From: Pratylenchus scribneri | Taxonomy: Eukaryota > Nematoda > Chromadorea > Rhabditida > Pratylenchidae | Assembly: GCA_030063045.1 (NCBI GenBank) | Contig: JAQSEB010000138.1 | Span: 620,001-684,000, forward strand | DNA: 64,000 nucleotides | Direction: 5' to 3' | In this document: positions 1 to 12,840 of the stretch, in pieces | Position numbering within the stretch: the first letter of the stretch is position 1 | Layout of the letters: each line of letters starts with the position of its first letter | Position numbers and translations under genes: made by a program | Notes under the pieces: model-generated | What the model saw: only the letters and a program-made list of their open reading frames with translations | Told to the model about the DNA's origin: nothing | Databases searched by the model: none

Positions 1-1270
1 AGCCGTTTTCGTTTTTCTGCCATAACTTTTTGGCCAATAAGTTTGACCAAGTATTATCAAAAAATACTCTAAGCTTAATCAAAAGTTATAAAAGTTTATT
101 AATTGCTTGAAAGATTGTCAAGATATTAGACACCTCAAAAACTTTCCACAAAATTTAGGGGTTGAAAATCTCCAAAAATTTTGACCATTAAAATTTTCAA
201 ATTTTTCATTTTTTAAGATTTTAAATTTATTTTTTTTTGTCAATTTAATTATTTATTTTTCAGAAATTTTTAAAGCAAGTTTTGGAATTTTTAATATTAT
301 TTTAAAATTAAATTTGAATCTTTTCATTTCATTATCCAATCTGTACTGGATTATCCATTTAAATAATATTTTCATTAATCCCAGCAAATCCAAGGTCAAA
401 TCAAGACTAAAATTTCATATAAAAATTTTCCCATTCCATTAAAAATCCCATAAAAGCAATATAAAATAAACTTCCTTATTTCCCCCCGCCTTTTTTCATT
501 TTATTCATTCATTCCACTTCTTTCAAATGCACACATTTTTTCCCGCTGACTATTCGGACTAAATATTTATTATTTGCTTTTTTCCATCCATTCATCGGCC
601 TTTTTATGAAAAAGTTTTGGTTGGTCCAAAGGCCACAATTGCCCCCCCCCCCCCCCATTCCAGGATATTTTCCGAATGAATGGGCCCAGCCGAAAAGAGC
701 ACAGAGCCCCAAAAAAATTTCACAAAAAGCGGCCCTTTTAGAATTGCGAACACTTTTTTTTGTTGGTTGTTTCCTACATTTTTTATTCTCGTGAAATTTT
801 ACGGCAACAAAAGTGGCACTGTCCTGCTGAGCTGGGATGTCTGATTTTTTTTGCCGCCTTCTCTTAGAAGAATGCAATTGAATTATTCATTCCCTTCCTC
901 AATGCCATGGCATTCTTTTTTTTTGCTTTAGGATATTTCTCTAATCTGATAATAAGACGTTTTCCTTTATACAAATTTTTTTGAAAAATTCTTTTTAGCC
1001 ACAAATTGTCAAAAAAATTGAACATTTTTTTAGCCACAAAATCGAAGCCTAAAAGATGGGCTCGCTGTGCTTATTTTTGGGGACACTTCTCCATTACTTT
1101 GCCATTATATTTTTCGTTATCAACAAAATATCGAAAAATTCAGCATTTCAAAATGTTGAAAAATTTTGATATTTTTTTTTTGTCATAAATTGTTGAAAAA
1201 TCAGAGATTTTTTGAACCATAAAATATTCAAAATTTATTATTAATTATACCATAAAATTCTAGGCTGTCT
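1..1270. other. AT-rich intergenic DNA, no gene seen
   Basis: Homopolymer-rich intergenic DNA with no exon-like stretch. The left edge carries the recurrent motif CATAACTTTTTGGCCAA (about 21-37) that also occurs in foldback elements elsewhere in the window. A run of 15 C lies at 642-656. Short open frames here are low-complexity and overlap on both strands, so I annotate none. Confidence 0.6.
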
Positions 1271-1274
1271 GTGT

Positions 1275-2580
1275 CCTGATTTTTTTGCATGTCACCTTCC
1301 CAGAGAGGCAATTGAATTATTCATTCTCCAATTCACAAATGCTATGCCACGCTTTTTTGCGAGTTCTTTTTCCCTTCAATTTTCCATTACCAGACTTCCT
1401 ATTTTTGTGCGAAATTGTTTGTTTTTTTTCTGCCAATTATGTTGCCAAAGTCCCAACAAAGAACAATATTTTCTACTTGTCAGAGTTATAATTTTTGACA
1501 TAAAAATTTCACTATAGTTCCCTGGGAATTTCTCCTCTATAATTTCTCTGGGACAAATTTTTTGTTGAAATATTCAGATTTTTTGGTCAAAAATTGTTAA
1601 AAAATTAGGAATTTTTGGGCCTCAAAAATTTTAAAATTTTTTAAAACTTTTTGGAACATAAATTTTTAAAATCAGACATTTTTGATAAATTCAACTTTTT
1701 GTCCATAAATCAGGAAAATTATAAATATTTTTGGTCATAAAATCGAAAAATCCATGTTGATTTTTAATTACCCAAAAATGTTGAAAAATCAGAGATTTTT
1801 GAGCCATAAAATAGTCAAAATTTATTATTAATTATACCATAAAATTCTAAAAGCCTCAAAGATAGGCTGGCCGAGACGAATTTTTTTTTGGAATTTTTCT
1901 TTTTTCAATTTGAAAATCGCCTCCGGCGAAGCCTAGTTTTTCAAGATTTTCCCCGTTTCGGGATTTTTCCCAGTTTTTTCATGTTTTTTTTCCGGTTTTT
2001 TCGAAATTTTTCCCTACCCTGTCTGTGCTCGATTTTTTTTTTGCGTGCCACCTTCCCAGGAAAGCAATTGAATTATTCATACTCCAACTCACAAATGCTA
2101 TGCCACACTTTTTTTTCTGTGCATTTTCTCTTTAACAATTTTGTGTCAGACTTCCTTTGCTTTTTTGTACCAACCTTTTTTTGCCTTTTTGTGCCAATTA
2201 TGTTGCGAAAGTGCCCAAAGAGAGTAATATTTTTTGTCACTTGTCAGAGTTAATTTGATTAGGAAAAAATGGAATTTTTTGCATGTCATAAAAATTGGCC
2301 AAATCCAATCACGCGATTCAGACAATTTTAAATTAATATTACCATGCCACACTTTTTTTTTTGTCTGTGCATTTTCTCTTTAACAATTTAGTGCCAGACT
2401 TCCTATTTTTTATACCAATTTTGCTTTTTTGTGCCAATTATGTTGCCAAAGTGCCCAAAGAGAGTAATATTTTTTCACTTGTCAGAGTTAATTTGATTAG
2501 GAAAAAATGGAATTTTTTGCATGTCATAAAAATTGGCCAAATCCAATCACGCGATTCAGACAATTTTAAATTAATATTTG
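1275..2580 (+). repeat. Diverged direct repeat, three copies (~240 bp)
   Basis: Three related blocks lie at about 1275-1495, 2040-2340 and 2341-2580. Each contains a stretch around ATGCTATGCCACAC or ATGCCACACTTTTTT, then GCCAATTATGTTGC, then CTTGTCAGAGTTA. The last two copies are in tandem with a period of about 240 bp and are nearly identical over their 3' halves. The first copy is older. No coding content is supported. Confidence 0.75.
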
Positions 2581-3720
2581 GCAACAAATTGTCCTAAAAT
2601 ACTGTATTTTTGGGTTGCTATTTGTGTTCTCCATTTAGTACTTTTTTTCTGACTAATAAAAGAAATTTCGCCATAAAAGCCAAATTATTTTAAAAAAAGC
2701 TAAATTTTTTTGCCAATTTTTTCATTTTTTGACTGCAAAAAATATAATATCCATCTTTTTTATTTTTCAAAAAAAAATGCAAATATTTCAAAAATATTTA
2801 AAGGACAAAAATTTTAATTTCTGGAAGAACTAAATTTCATAAAAAAATTAATAATTCATAAAATACAATTTTATTCTAATTTTGTCCATTTTGCACTTAT
2901 TCTATTATAATTTGTCCAGTAGCTTATTTATTTGTCAAAACAATTTTATTTAAATCATTTTTGTCTCAATTCATCCATTCAACAAAAAAAGCCAGCTTTT
3001 CAAATTAATCAAAAAATCCAAAAAAAAACTTTTATTAATAAATTTTAGAAAAATGAATCAAAAAAAGTTTATTCAAATTTGCACTTTATTATTTGAAAAA
3101 AAAGATTTTTCGTACATTTTGAATTAGGTACAGACAATTTTTTTAAATTCAAATAATTCAAAAAAAAAATTAAAATATTTATTTAGCTGTGCCCAAAATT
3201 TTCCCACAATTTTTTGTTGTTTACAAAATGGCAAAAATTTGTATTTTTTTTCTAATAAACGGCAGACACGGAACGTTGTCTGTGCTCTGTCCAATTTCCT
3301 TCCAATATAAAAGAATTTAATTAAGTGCATTTTTTCCAAATTATTCGCAATTTTTATTTCAAAATAATTATCAAAATTACAAAAAAATTTACCTTTTTAA
3401 TAATTACTAATTGCGAAAAAATTAACAATTTATTAAATTTTTTCATAATTTGGAAAAAATTGTCGTTTAAAAAAAATTTAGGTAATTATTTTATTATTCA
3501 AACAGGAAACTATTTTTTAAATAATTTTAAGCCTTTCTATCATAAAAAAATTTTTGAACAAAAAACAGTAAAATAGACAAAAATTGGTCACTTCCTATTT
3601 TTTGGTCAAAAAATTGGTCATTTCCCGTTTTTTGGTGATTAATTTTTAGTTGGTAAATTAATTTTTATCCATCTTTTTAATATTAAAAAGTTATTGTTCA
3701 ACAAAATAGCTTAACCAAAT
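2581..3720. other. AT-rich intergenic DNA
   Basis: Very AT-rich, with poly-A/T tracts throughout. I see no exon with splice sites, no RNA gene and no obvious repeat structure beyond homopolymers. Confidence 0.6.
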
Positions 3721-3723
3721 GGT

Positions 3724-4100
3724 ATGGCTAGCCACCTTTTGCGGACCTGTTTTTTTGCGGACGTAACGGTTTGGTGTCGATGTCGGTAAAGTTGATGTGA
3801 CATTCTTTATACCATTTTATTGGGCATAAAATTAGCTACAAAATGACATCAAATTCATTGGCCAATGTTGAATATTCGCTGAGTTATGGCCAAAAAACCG
3901 TTGGTTTAATTAAATTTGAATTTCTGGCTGTTTTTTGGCCATAATTCAGTGAATACTAAATATTGAACGATGAATTTGATGTCATTTTGTAGCTAATTTT
4001 ATTCCCAATAAAATGGTATAAAGAATGCCACATCAACTTTATTGTCAGCGGCACCAAACCGTTTCGTCCGCAAAAGACGGTTCCGCAAAAGGCGTGCCAT
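3724..4100. mobile_element. Foldback (MITE-like) element, family B
   Basis: A long imperfect inverted repeat. The left end reads CACCTTTTGCGGA and the right end TCCGCAAAAGGCG. The inner arms, about 3792-3900 and 3932-4045, are reverse complements and include CATTTTATTGGGCATAAAAT on the left. The centre carries AGTTATGGCCAAAA and its mirror TTTTTGGCCATAATTC. It has no coding capacity, so it would be a non-autonomous transposon relic. The inner arms match the elements at 54080 and 60323. A target-site duplication is not clear. Confidence 0.8.
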
Positions 4101-4335
4101 TTTTAAATATATTTTATAATTTTCACATTTTTTTTTGAAAATATTCTTCACATTATTTTAATCTAATTTCTGTGTTTTTTCTTAATAATTTTTCATGCTG
4201 CTAAAAATCTTTTGACTTCATCTTTTTAAATTTAATTTATTTTTTTTTGTCTTTCACAAATTCACTTCCACACAAAATATAATTTGTTTTTCTTCTCGAA
4301 TTTGCACTTTTAATTTTAACACAGCTCACACAGCC

Positions 4336-5260
4336 TTCATCCAGTCGCCCTCCCCCCTTTACCCCCTTTCATTTGCTCCAGCCAGTCAGTCAGTCAGCTG
4401 TGAGTTCCTTCCTCAATTGGTTGTTTTTGCTGGGAAAAGTGCATTCTGCATTCACATTTTTTTGTGCCGGCATTCGCCCTAGAGACTCCATCAAGATCCT
4501 TCCCCCATTCCCATCCCCTTCATTCCCATCTGACCCAAATTTTCCCTTATTTTTTCCCAAAACGACTTTTCATTATCCTCTTTGACCTGCCCCCATTCTT
4601 TTGGCCATAACTTAACAAGGAAGTAACCAATTTCGAAAGGCGATATGCCATTCTAAAGCCCATATAGTCCTCTAAAAAGTGGCGTTGTAATTTTTTTCAT
4701 CCAGTCGCTTCCCCTTCCCAACCCCCTTTCATTTGCTCCAGCCAGTCAGTCAGCTGTGAGTTCCTTCCTTCCCTTCCCTAGGTGGTTGTTTTCCGAAAGT
4801 GCATTCATATTTTTCTGTACCGGCATTCGCCCCAGTGACCCCATCAACATTCATCCCCCCCCATTCCATTTGACCCTATTTTTCCTTTTTTTTTCCCGAA
4901 AAAAACGACGTTCATTGCAATCTTCTTTTGGATGCCTGGGACATGGGCCTACTGTTTTGGCCATAACTCGACAAGGAAGCAACTAATTCAATAAGGCAAT
5001 ATACCAATTTAAAGCACGGATAGTCCTCTAAAATTTAGCTTTAATAATTTTGAAAATTTGAAACAATTATAAATTAAGCGACTTTTCTTCCGAAAACTCG
5101 GGTTTATTATATCCAAAGACACGTAAAATTTTAAAAAGCTGAAATTTATAAAATTTAAAGAAGCCACTTGTTAGAAGACATTTAGTCCTTTCAAATGGCA
5201 TATCGCTTTCCTAAATCGGTTGTTTCCTTGTTGAGTTATGGCCTAAAATGAGTTAATGAA
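4336..5260. repeat. Direct repeats with GGCCATAACTCAACAAGG motif
   Basis: Two copies, at about 4336-4470 and 4698-4815, share CATTTGCTCCAGCCAGTCAG and CTGTGAGTTCCTTCC. Each is followed by TTTTGGCCATAACT and AACAAGGAAG, at 4600 and 4957. An inverted version (TTGTTGAGTTATGGCC) sits near 5231-5246. The same motif recurs at 10.8-11.9 kb. I see nothing coding. Confidence 0.7.
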
Positions 5261-5799
5261 ATGATCCTTAAAGGACCAAGGCCTCATTAAGCATCAGTGG
5301 CCATATTCACTTTTTTGTCGTCTAAAAATTTTTTGTTTTCCATCCATTTCTTCCCATTCTTCCGTGTTTTTCATCCATCCATCCATTCCCATTTGACCTC
5401 CTCCTTCCCAATTTCCAGCCATCCATTTGAAAAACGAACGCCACATTCCCCTTCAGAAGCCCCGACGACAGCGGCCTTCCGTCTGGCCTCTCATTCGAAT
5501 TTTCTTTTCAAAAGAAGGGTGTTTGGGAATATTAGCTGCCAGCCGACGGCTGTCTTGTTTTTTATTATTCCACCCTCCCCCTCGTGACGTGAAAATTCTA
5601 CAGAAATGTGCAAAATAGAGGGGGGCAAAGTGCCATTGAGAAAAAATCTTCGTGGCACTAATGAAGAATGCCTTTCTTCTTTTATGCATTTTTGAAAGAT
5701 TTCTGTGATGGAATCAGCAGGAAATGATAGAAGGTATGAAAATAAATAGATAATAATTCCGGCCAATTTTCTTGCTAATAAATGTAAGGCTCAACTTTT
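5261..5799. other. Intergenic DNA, no gene seen
   Basis: Moderately pyrimidine-rich sequence. Open frames exist on both strands over the same bases (about 5430-5690), with no family resemblance and no splice-site context, so none is called. Confidence 0.5.
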
Positions 5800-6135
5800 C
5801 GCCGAGTCAACTTGACTCCGTTTATAATAACTCATTCAAGATTTAACCAATTTTGATGATTTTTATACTAAATTAAAGAGCAGACTTTTGGCTACCTAAT
5901 GATTATAATTTAGTCTAAATTGGTTCAAAATGTTGGAGTTATACCCCAAAAATACCAATTATAATGGCATTTAATTTGGCTTATTAGACAAATTTTCAGT
6001 GATTTTTAGACATAATTTCTTCGTTTCTAAACCAATTTAAATAAAATTAATATAGCCAAAAGTCTGCTCTTTAATTTGATACCAAAAACACCAAAATTGT
6101 ATCAGACCTTAATGAGTAATTATCAACGGCGCCAA
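5800..6135. mobile_element. Foldback element, family D (copy 1)
   Basis: An imperfect inverted repeat. The left arm, about 5825-5895, contains TTAAAGAGCAGACTTTTGGC. The right arm, about 6052-6130, contains GCCAAAAGTCTGCTCTTTAA. It ends near TCGCCGAGTC on the left and ACGGCGCC on the right. A second, more diverged copy lies at 13977-14315. It is non-coding and is probably a MITE-type relic. Confidence 0.75.
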
Positions 6136-7600
6136 ATTAATACAAGAATTAGGCTTAACCACGCTGCTATTTTGCCTATGAGTTTTTCACGGCATTTTAC
6201 ATTAAAAATGGGCCCATTTCAATTTATCGCTTTCAATTTCTTTTGGGACAAAATTATCTGATTTTATGAACTTTAAGAAAATATGAATAAAAATATTATT
6301 ATTATTTATTTGTTTTTGTTCAGCTGTTCTTAAAAATGCGCGCGCCCCGACAAGTGCAAAATTTCCTCTCCATAAAATAAATAAATTTTTGTTTTTATTT
6401 TATTTTATTCAAAAATAGGGCAGCTGCTTTTATTTTTCTTGCCCGCAAAAATTTTTTCAAATTTTTTTCGGTCATGGCCCAGACAGTCGATTTAAAAATG
6501 GTCCCCTCTTCAAATCGGCCTCCGAAAAAGTGTCATGTGATTTTTTTTCGAAATTGGCCAAACAGACAACAACTTCCTTCTCATTTTTTCGAAATGTTCA
6601 ATGTTCAAAAATATTTTTTTCAATTTGACCTTTTCCATCAATTTCGAATTTATTTGGAATTGGAACCATTATTTTTTCACTTCAATGCCATTTTTTATTG
6701 GGAAAAATGTTTTGTACTAAATTTTTTTTACTAAAATGTATTTTTTGACCAAAATATCAAAAAAATATTTTTATTCATTTCAAAAAATTCATTTTACATT
6801 TTTTTTGTTTTTTAGCTTAAAATGTGTAAGAAAATTCAAAATTGCTGAAAAAATAGAATTTTTTTTCAAACCCATAAATTATTTCTAATGACCAATGCAA
6901 ATATAATTCGTTTTCAAGCTTAGAAAACAAAAAATATTTGACCGACAAAAACCGTATTTATTTTAAAATTTAATTTAAAATTTTTATTTTCCCTAAAATA
7001 TTTTATGATTCATTGGCGCCAACCACGCCCATAACAATAAAATTTATTTTTATTTTTGCAAATATGATGGATAGGTCTATATTCTGCGTATCGTCCTCCC
7101 TTCCAGCAGAATTTTCTGCTGATAAATCGGATGATCTTTGTGGTTTTGAATGATGTATCAATTTTCCCACTTTTTTGGTGCATTAAAAACTGCGACTTCC
7201 TCCCCTTCCCCGTTCCAGCCCCCTCCGATGTCCCTTCCCCTACAATATCGTTTCCTGTCCATTCCATCAACCATCAGTCATCATAGTACCCAAAAGGAAC
7301 GAAGATCCCCGATTTTTTTCTCGCCGGCGTTCCCGAATCCCCGACTCCGAAAAAGATAACCACGGGTCTCCCCTGAGAGGTTCCTGAAATTTAATTCCCG
7401 AAAATTTTTCTCAGTGGCCATCGCCGTCCCCGGCGGGTGTGTAACCCTAATCGCCATTATCCCCCCCCCCCCCCCCCTCTCCCTTCCCTCAACCACAATG
7501 CTTAAATGAATAATAACATAAAATAACAATAAAAAAAAGGACGAAAATAATTGCCATTCAAGCAGATATATATGTGGTCATCAAAAGCGCATAAAACAAT
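6136..7600. other. AT-rich intergenic DNA
   Basis: No gene or clear repeat is visible. Bases 7190-7480 are less AT-rich and pyrimidine-biased, and contain a run of 17 C at 7461-7477. Confidence 0.55.
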
Positions 7601-8760
7601 GATTGATGGGATAATTGTTTGTTTTCCCCTATTCTCTTCTTTCTAATCTTCCTCTTTTCCCTTTGGATTACGATCAATCATTCTCTTCGTTCCTTCCTCC
7701 CTTACTTTCTTTTTCCCTCTATCTCTCTTCCACCGCCAAAAGTGAAGGGCGGAGGCGCTGCGCGACATATTCTCCCCCTTCCACTTCTGTTTCCATTCCA
7801 TCTTTTCGGCCATTATTCCCCTATGGAATTCTCCCATTTGAATGAATCAGATAAAAACAATAAAAAACAATCGACGAAAACAATTCGCATTCATTGAGGA
7901 GGCCAAAAAGTGCGCAGAAAACAATGATTGATGGGGGAATTACGGGGGAATGTATTGTTTTGTTTTCCCTCCTATTCTTCCTATTTTTCCTTCAATGATG
8001 ATCAATTCCTCTCCCTTTTTTTCTCTTTCGTCTTTCTTCCATCGCCAAAGAGGAGGACGGTCGGATCGGAAGTATTGTTATTTTGTTTTTAATCCTCCAA
8101 TTCCTTCCATTCTTTCTACTTTCCCTTATATGATGAATGACCAATTCTTCGTCATCTCTTCGTCCCTTCTCTTCCCATTCTTCTCCCTCTTCTTCTTCAT
8201 TCTTCCACAGCCAAAGGGAAAGATGATCATGGCCGACGGTTATTATTTTGTTTTGTTTTTCCCCTCCAATTCTTACTATTTCTTCCTATTTTCCCTTGAA
8301 CTGGACCAATTCTTCATCATCTCTTCGTCTTTCTCTTCGTCTTCATCCTCTTCTTCATCTTTCTCCCACTGCTTCTCCCCCCAAAAGGGACGGGGATATT
8401 GTTTTGTTTTTTGTTTTTAATCCTCCAATTCCTTCGATTCTTTCTATTTTCCCTTGATTGAAGGACCAATTCCTCATTCTTCCCTTCGTCTTTCCCATCG
8501 TCTTCTTCTTCTTTCTTCCACAGCCAAAGACCAAAAGAGATGGGACGAGGATATTGTTATTTTGTTTTGTTTTTACCTCTTCATCCTCTCCCTTATATTC
8601 TTCCCATTTTCCCTTGGATGATGACCAATTCTTCTTTCTTCCCTTCGTCTTCCTCCTCTTCTTCTTCTTCTTTTTCTTTCTTCCACCACAATAGGATGGG
8701 ACGGGGACATTGTTTTGTCTTTTGTTTTGTTTTTACCCATCCATCTCCCTGATCTTTTTA
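7600..8760 (+). repeat. Pyrimidine-rich degenerate tandem array (~150 bp units)
   Basis: About seven diverged units. Each runs from a block like ATTGTTTTGTTTT, through CCAATTC/CCTTCC and TTCCCTT.GATGATGACCAA, to a CTTC-rich stretch and then CACCGCCAAAAG..GGGACGGG. The units start near 7610, 7950, 8085, 8240, 8400, 8555 and 8705. The plus strand is almost purine-free over long stretches. Long open frames here come from that base bias and are not called as genes. Confidence 0.75.
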
Positions 8761-9085
8761 TTGTTGCATCGCCACCGTTGATGACGCCGATTCATTTTCA
8801 ATCAATCATTGTTGCTTTTTATGCCCAAAATACCCACTCATCATCTTTCCCTTTTCATCCATCTCGACGAGAAGAAAAAACACTCATCGAGAAAAAGAAT
8901 TTTCCCTTATCAAAGGGAGGAATTTGTGACATCATCGAAAATTCCTCTTTTTGAAAGGCCCGAAACAAGTTTTTTTTTATCGTGACATACTAAAATCAAT
9001 TTCGCTGATCCAAAAAAAATTCCGAAATTGAACTTTGTTTAATTAAAATCTTCTATAATTCTAAAACCAAGCCTTTGGCTAATAT
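8761..9085. other. Intergenic DNA
   Basis: Flank of the pyrimidine-rich array. I see nothing supportable in it. Confidence 0.5.
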
Positions 9086-9535
9086 ACCTGGGCTATCTTG
9101 GCAATTAAAATATGTCAACATTTACAATTGTGACTTTCCTTGGTAAATTTGTTGGCATTTTACTTACCAAAATTGACAACAAATTTAACAGAATTGACAC
9201 CAAATTCATGCTTGGCATTGGAATTCCCTGTCCTTATTTCAATGATATTAGATCAACTTGTTGATAGCCAAATGTCAACATTTACAAATGTAACCAATCC
9301 ATGGTAAAAACTTAGCATTTTTGGCTTACCAATAGTGTCATAATTTGGACAAAATGGAGACCAAATTCATGCCTGAAATTGGAATTCCCTCAAATGATTT
9401 CAATCATATCTTATCGTCTTGATAAGCCAAAATGCCTAAACTTACAAATTTGAAATTTCCATGGTAAATTTGTTGCCATTTTGGCATACCAAGATTGTCA
9501 TAAATCTGACAAAATTGAAGCCAAATCCATGTTGT
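9086..9535 (+). repeat. Three diverged ~160-bp tandem units
   Basis: Three units each contain a GCCAA.TGTCAACATTTACAA-like block, then CATGGTAAA, then ACCAA..TTGTCAT, then AAATTCATG and GGAATTCCCT. The landmarks AAATTCATG or AAATCCATG fall near 9202, 9364 and 9523, giving a period of about 160 bp. The units are diverged and non-coding. Confidence 0.7.
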
Positions 9536-9861
9536 GCACATTTCACTAATTATTGATTCCTAAAGAAATTTTTTTTACTAACTTAAACCGAAAAATTTCC
9601 CATAAATCTATAGTTTGGAAAAAGGCACACAAAAATTGATTGTTTTCCTTAATCCCTCACCTCAAATTCCCCAACCACTTCATCTTTGGCCAAAAAAATT
9701 CGGTCAAATTCCACTTTTCAAAAGAATGAAGTCATTCAATTCCACCCACCTTTCCACTCTCGCCTTATCTCCACCATCCACCGCCAATCATTCTTCATCA
9801 ATTTCCTCCCCTACTCATGAATATTCAAAATAGGGAAACAAAAAAGCGTTCAAATTTCTTT

Positions 9862-10505
9862 TTATGGCCCAAAAAGTGGCCCACACCCACTTTTTTTCAA
9901 TTCAAATCATTCCCCTAATTCCCATTTCAATATATTCAAAATAATCCCTTCTCATATATTTATTTTTTATTCGTCTCAAAATTGGCCCAAATTTAAAATA
10001 AGAGGGACCAATGAACACCTACAAAGCAAATTTTTAGATCCTAAAATCTCAAAATATATGCCTGATTTTTTGTGAAATTTGCCAAAATAGGTTTCAGCAG
10101 GAACCTCACTCAAAAGGACAATTTTTGGTTTTTATTGCATTTTTCTATTGAAATTTCTTTCAAAAAAAAAAACTGCCAAAATTGATAAAATAGCTCAAAA
10201 AATTACTTCAAAAAACATGAAATAAATGTTTTTATATGCTTTTCCCATTAAATCTAATTACAAAAATAGGTCAAAACCGAAAAATCCGCTTCCCACCCTC
10301 ATAAATTTGAATTAAAATAAATATTAAAAATATCATAAAAATGGCCCGCACCCATTTCTTCCACTTCAAATCATTCCCCCTTAAAATTTCCATTTGAAAG
10401 TATCAAAATAATCTCTTCCCTTCTCATATATTTATTTTTTATTCATCTTAAAATTGGCCCAAATTTAAAATAAGGGGGTCGGGACTCGGGACCAATGAAC
10501 GCCCA
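9862..10505 (+). repeat. Direct repeat, two copies ~476 bp apart
   Basis: The blocks at about 9862-10025 and 10338-10505 share CTTCTCATATATTTATTTTT, AAAATTGGCCCAAATTTAAA and GGGACCAATGAACGCC or its diverged form. The sequence between them is ordinary AT-rich DNA. No gene is seen. Confidence 0.75.
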
Positions 10506-10795
10506 CGCTCGCATTTTTTACGATGATCCATCTTCGCCTTTTTCCCCACCTCCCCATTTTCACGCCAGCCGGCCCCCACCGCTCCCATTTTTTATTCTCC
10601 TTCGCCACAGTGACCCGTTTTTTTTGTGGTGATGGTTGACGAATATGTTCGATCCACCTTCTCATCACCCAAAAATTTGCGCGCGACGTTATTCTCGACA
10701 ATGAAAAGACCAAAATTCAATCATTCGTCTTTATTAAATTCTTATTTCTTACCAAAATTCCCCAAAAATTATTTATTTTATTTAATTTTTGTTTT
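10506..10795. other. Intergenic DNA
   Basis: Somewhat GC-richer stretch with a G/C-rich core near 10550-10690. It has no exon signals and no recognised protein similarity on either strand. Confidence 0.45.
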
Positions 10796-10799
10796 TTGT

Positions 10800-11945
10800 T
10801 CCAAACCAAAACATTTCAGCGATTCCAATACATAGACCCAGACCCATTCTTTTGGCCATAACGAAACAAGGAAACAACCTATCAGGAAGGAAATATGCTA
10901 CTATTTTAAAGCTCAAAGCTTCCTTTAAAAGTGGCTTATCTAATTTATTGAAATGTTTAAACAATTTATAAAATAAGCAGCTTTTCCTCCAAAAATTCGG
11001 CTTTATTACACTCAATGACATGTAACTTCTTTTAAGGACTTAAATTCATAAAATTTAAATTCGCCACTTTTTAGAGGACACTTTGGGCTTTCAAATGACA
11101 TTTTACCTTCCAAAATTGATTGCTTCTTTGTTGAGCTATGGACAAAAAATGGGCCCAACTCCCATCGAAACGTCCCTTTCCTCCTTTATTTCTCCAATTT
11201 TAGGTGACAATTCAATACATAGACCCAGACCCATTCTTTTGGCTATAACTCAAAAGGGAAGCAACCAATTTGGGAAGGTAATATGCCATTCGAAAACCCT
11301 TTATCTCCCCTAAAAAGTGGCTTTACTAATTTTTCGAAAACTCAAAAAATTTTGCTAAATAAGCAGCTTTTCCTCCAAAAATTCAGGTTTATTACACTCA
11401 ATGACATGTAACTTCTTTTAAGGACTTAAATTCATAAAATTTAAATTCGCCACTTTTTAGAGGACACTTTGGGCTTTCAAATGACTTTTTACCTTCCAAA
11501 ATTGATTGCTTCTTTGTTGAGCTATGGACAAAAAATGGGCCCAACTCCCATCGAAACGTCCCTTTCCTCCTTTATTTCTCCAATTTTAGGTGACAATTCA
11601 ATACATAGACCCAGATCCATTCTTTTGACTATGGCTCAAAAGGGAAGCAACCAATTTGGGAAGGTAATATGCCATTTGAAAGCCCTAAATATTCTCTAAA
11701 AAGTGGCTTTTCTACTTTTTTGGAAATTTAAAGTAATTTATAAAATAAGCAGCTTTTCCTTCAAAAATTATGGTTTATTAAACTCCAAAGCATGTAACTT
11801 TTTAAAGACTTAAATTCTAAAATTTAAAAAGGCCACTTTTTAAAGGACACTTTGGGCTCTCAAATGACATTTTACCTTCCCAAATTGGTTGCTTCCTTGT
11901 TGAGCTATGGCCAAAAGAAGAGACCCAACTCCCATTGAAACGTCC
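10800..11945 (+). repeat. 386-bp tandem duplication plus partial units
   Basis: The block 11022-11407 is repeated almost perfectly at 11408-11793. Partial, more diverged units lie on both sides (10800-11021 and 11794-11945). Landmarks are CAATACATAGACCCAGA, GCCACTTTTTAGAGGACA, TTGTTGAGCTATGG and AAGCAACCAATTTGGGAAGG. The two identical open frames inside, at 11083 and 11469, differ only as the repeat differs and read straight through the unit, so I treat them as repeat translation and not as genes. Confidence 0.85.
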
Positions 11946-12840
11946 CTTCCTCGTTTATTTCTCCAATTTTTGGTCCCCATTTTCATTTCCTCGAAGAAAA
12001 TTGATATTCCTCCAATTTCATTGTTTTTGTGATAAAACGGGTCCGCCGCCTCAAATGGCCAATTTTGGCCTCCAACCGACTCAATTGAAAAAAAATTTTT
12101 GTGATTTGTAATCACATGATGATAACCCCCAAATTTATTTATGTATATATTATTTTCCCCTATTAATTCCATTTAATCATTGGCCTCTCTATTATTTCCT
12201 CCATTCCCCCTACTTTCCCCCTCTTCGCGTATTTTCCTATCTTTTTTGGCAAAAGAATTGAGAATGCATAAATTCAAATTGGCTAAGGGGAGAAAAAAGC
12301 ATAAAAGAAATGAGAAATATTAATTTGACCAAAAAAAAAGAAATTGTATTTGCCGAAAAATTTTAATTGTCGGAAATATTTTTTTGAGGCCACAAAACTT
12401 GGCCATAATAAAGTGATATGGCTTTATATTAGGTTTAAAGATAGATTTAATTTAGGGTTTTGCTCTCGAGCATAGAAATCTTAATAATGTGGGATTTGGT
12501 CAAATTAAATTGTCTCAAAAAAAAAGAATATTTTCAGTCAAAAAATCTCTCGATAAATTCAATGTTTTTAAAAGTAGTATTTTCTTAAAAATTTATGTCT
12601 GCATTTTTTCGACCAATTAATTTTTTTGTCTTTTTAATCAGAAAATTTCAATCCATTAATTTTCAAACCAGTAATTAATAAATTCATTAAAAAATAAAAT
12701 CGGCCAAATTATGGTTTCTTTAATTTTTTTTATGATTTTTTTTCCAACTGAAATTTCAATAATTTTAATTTTTACAAAAAAATGTGTACCAGGACAAAAT
12801 TTAATTTTCTCTTTTAAATATTAAGTAGCAATCCTCTAAA
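11946..12840. other. AT-rich intergenic DNA
   Basis: No gene, RNA or clear repeat. One TGGCCATAA-type motif occurs near 12400. Confidence 0.5.

Noticed and set aside
7615..8954. Series of Ser/Phe/Pro-rich frames
   Set aside because: Base-composition artefacts of the pyrimidine-rich array.
11083..11699. Two nearly identical 76-codon frames
   Set aside because: They lie in the 386-bp tandem duplication and differ only where the repeat differs. The sequence belongs to the GGCCATAACT repeat family, with no splice context.
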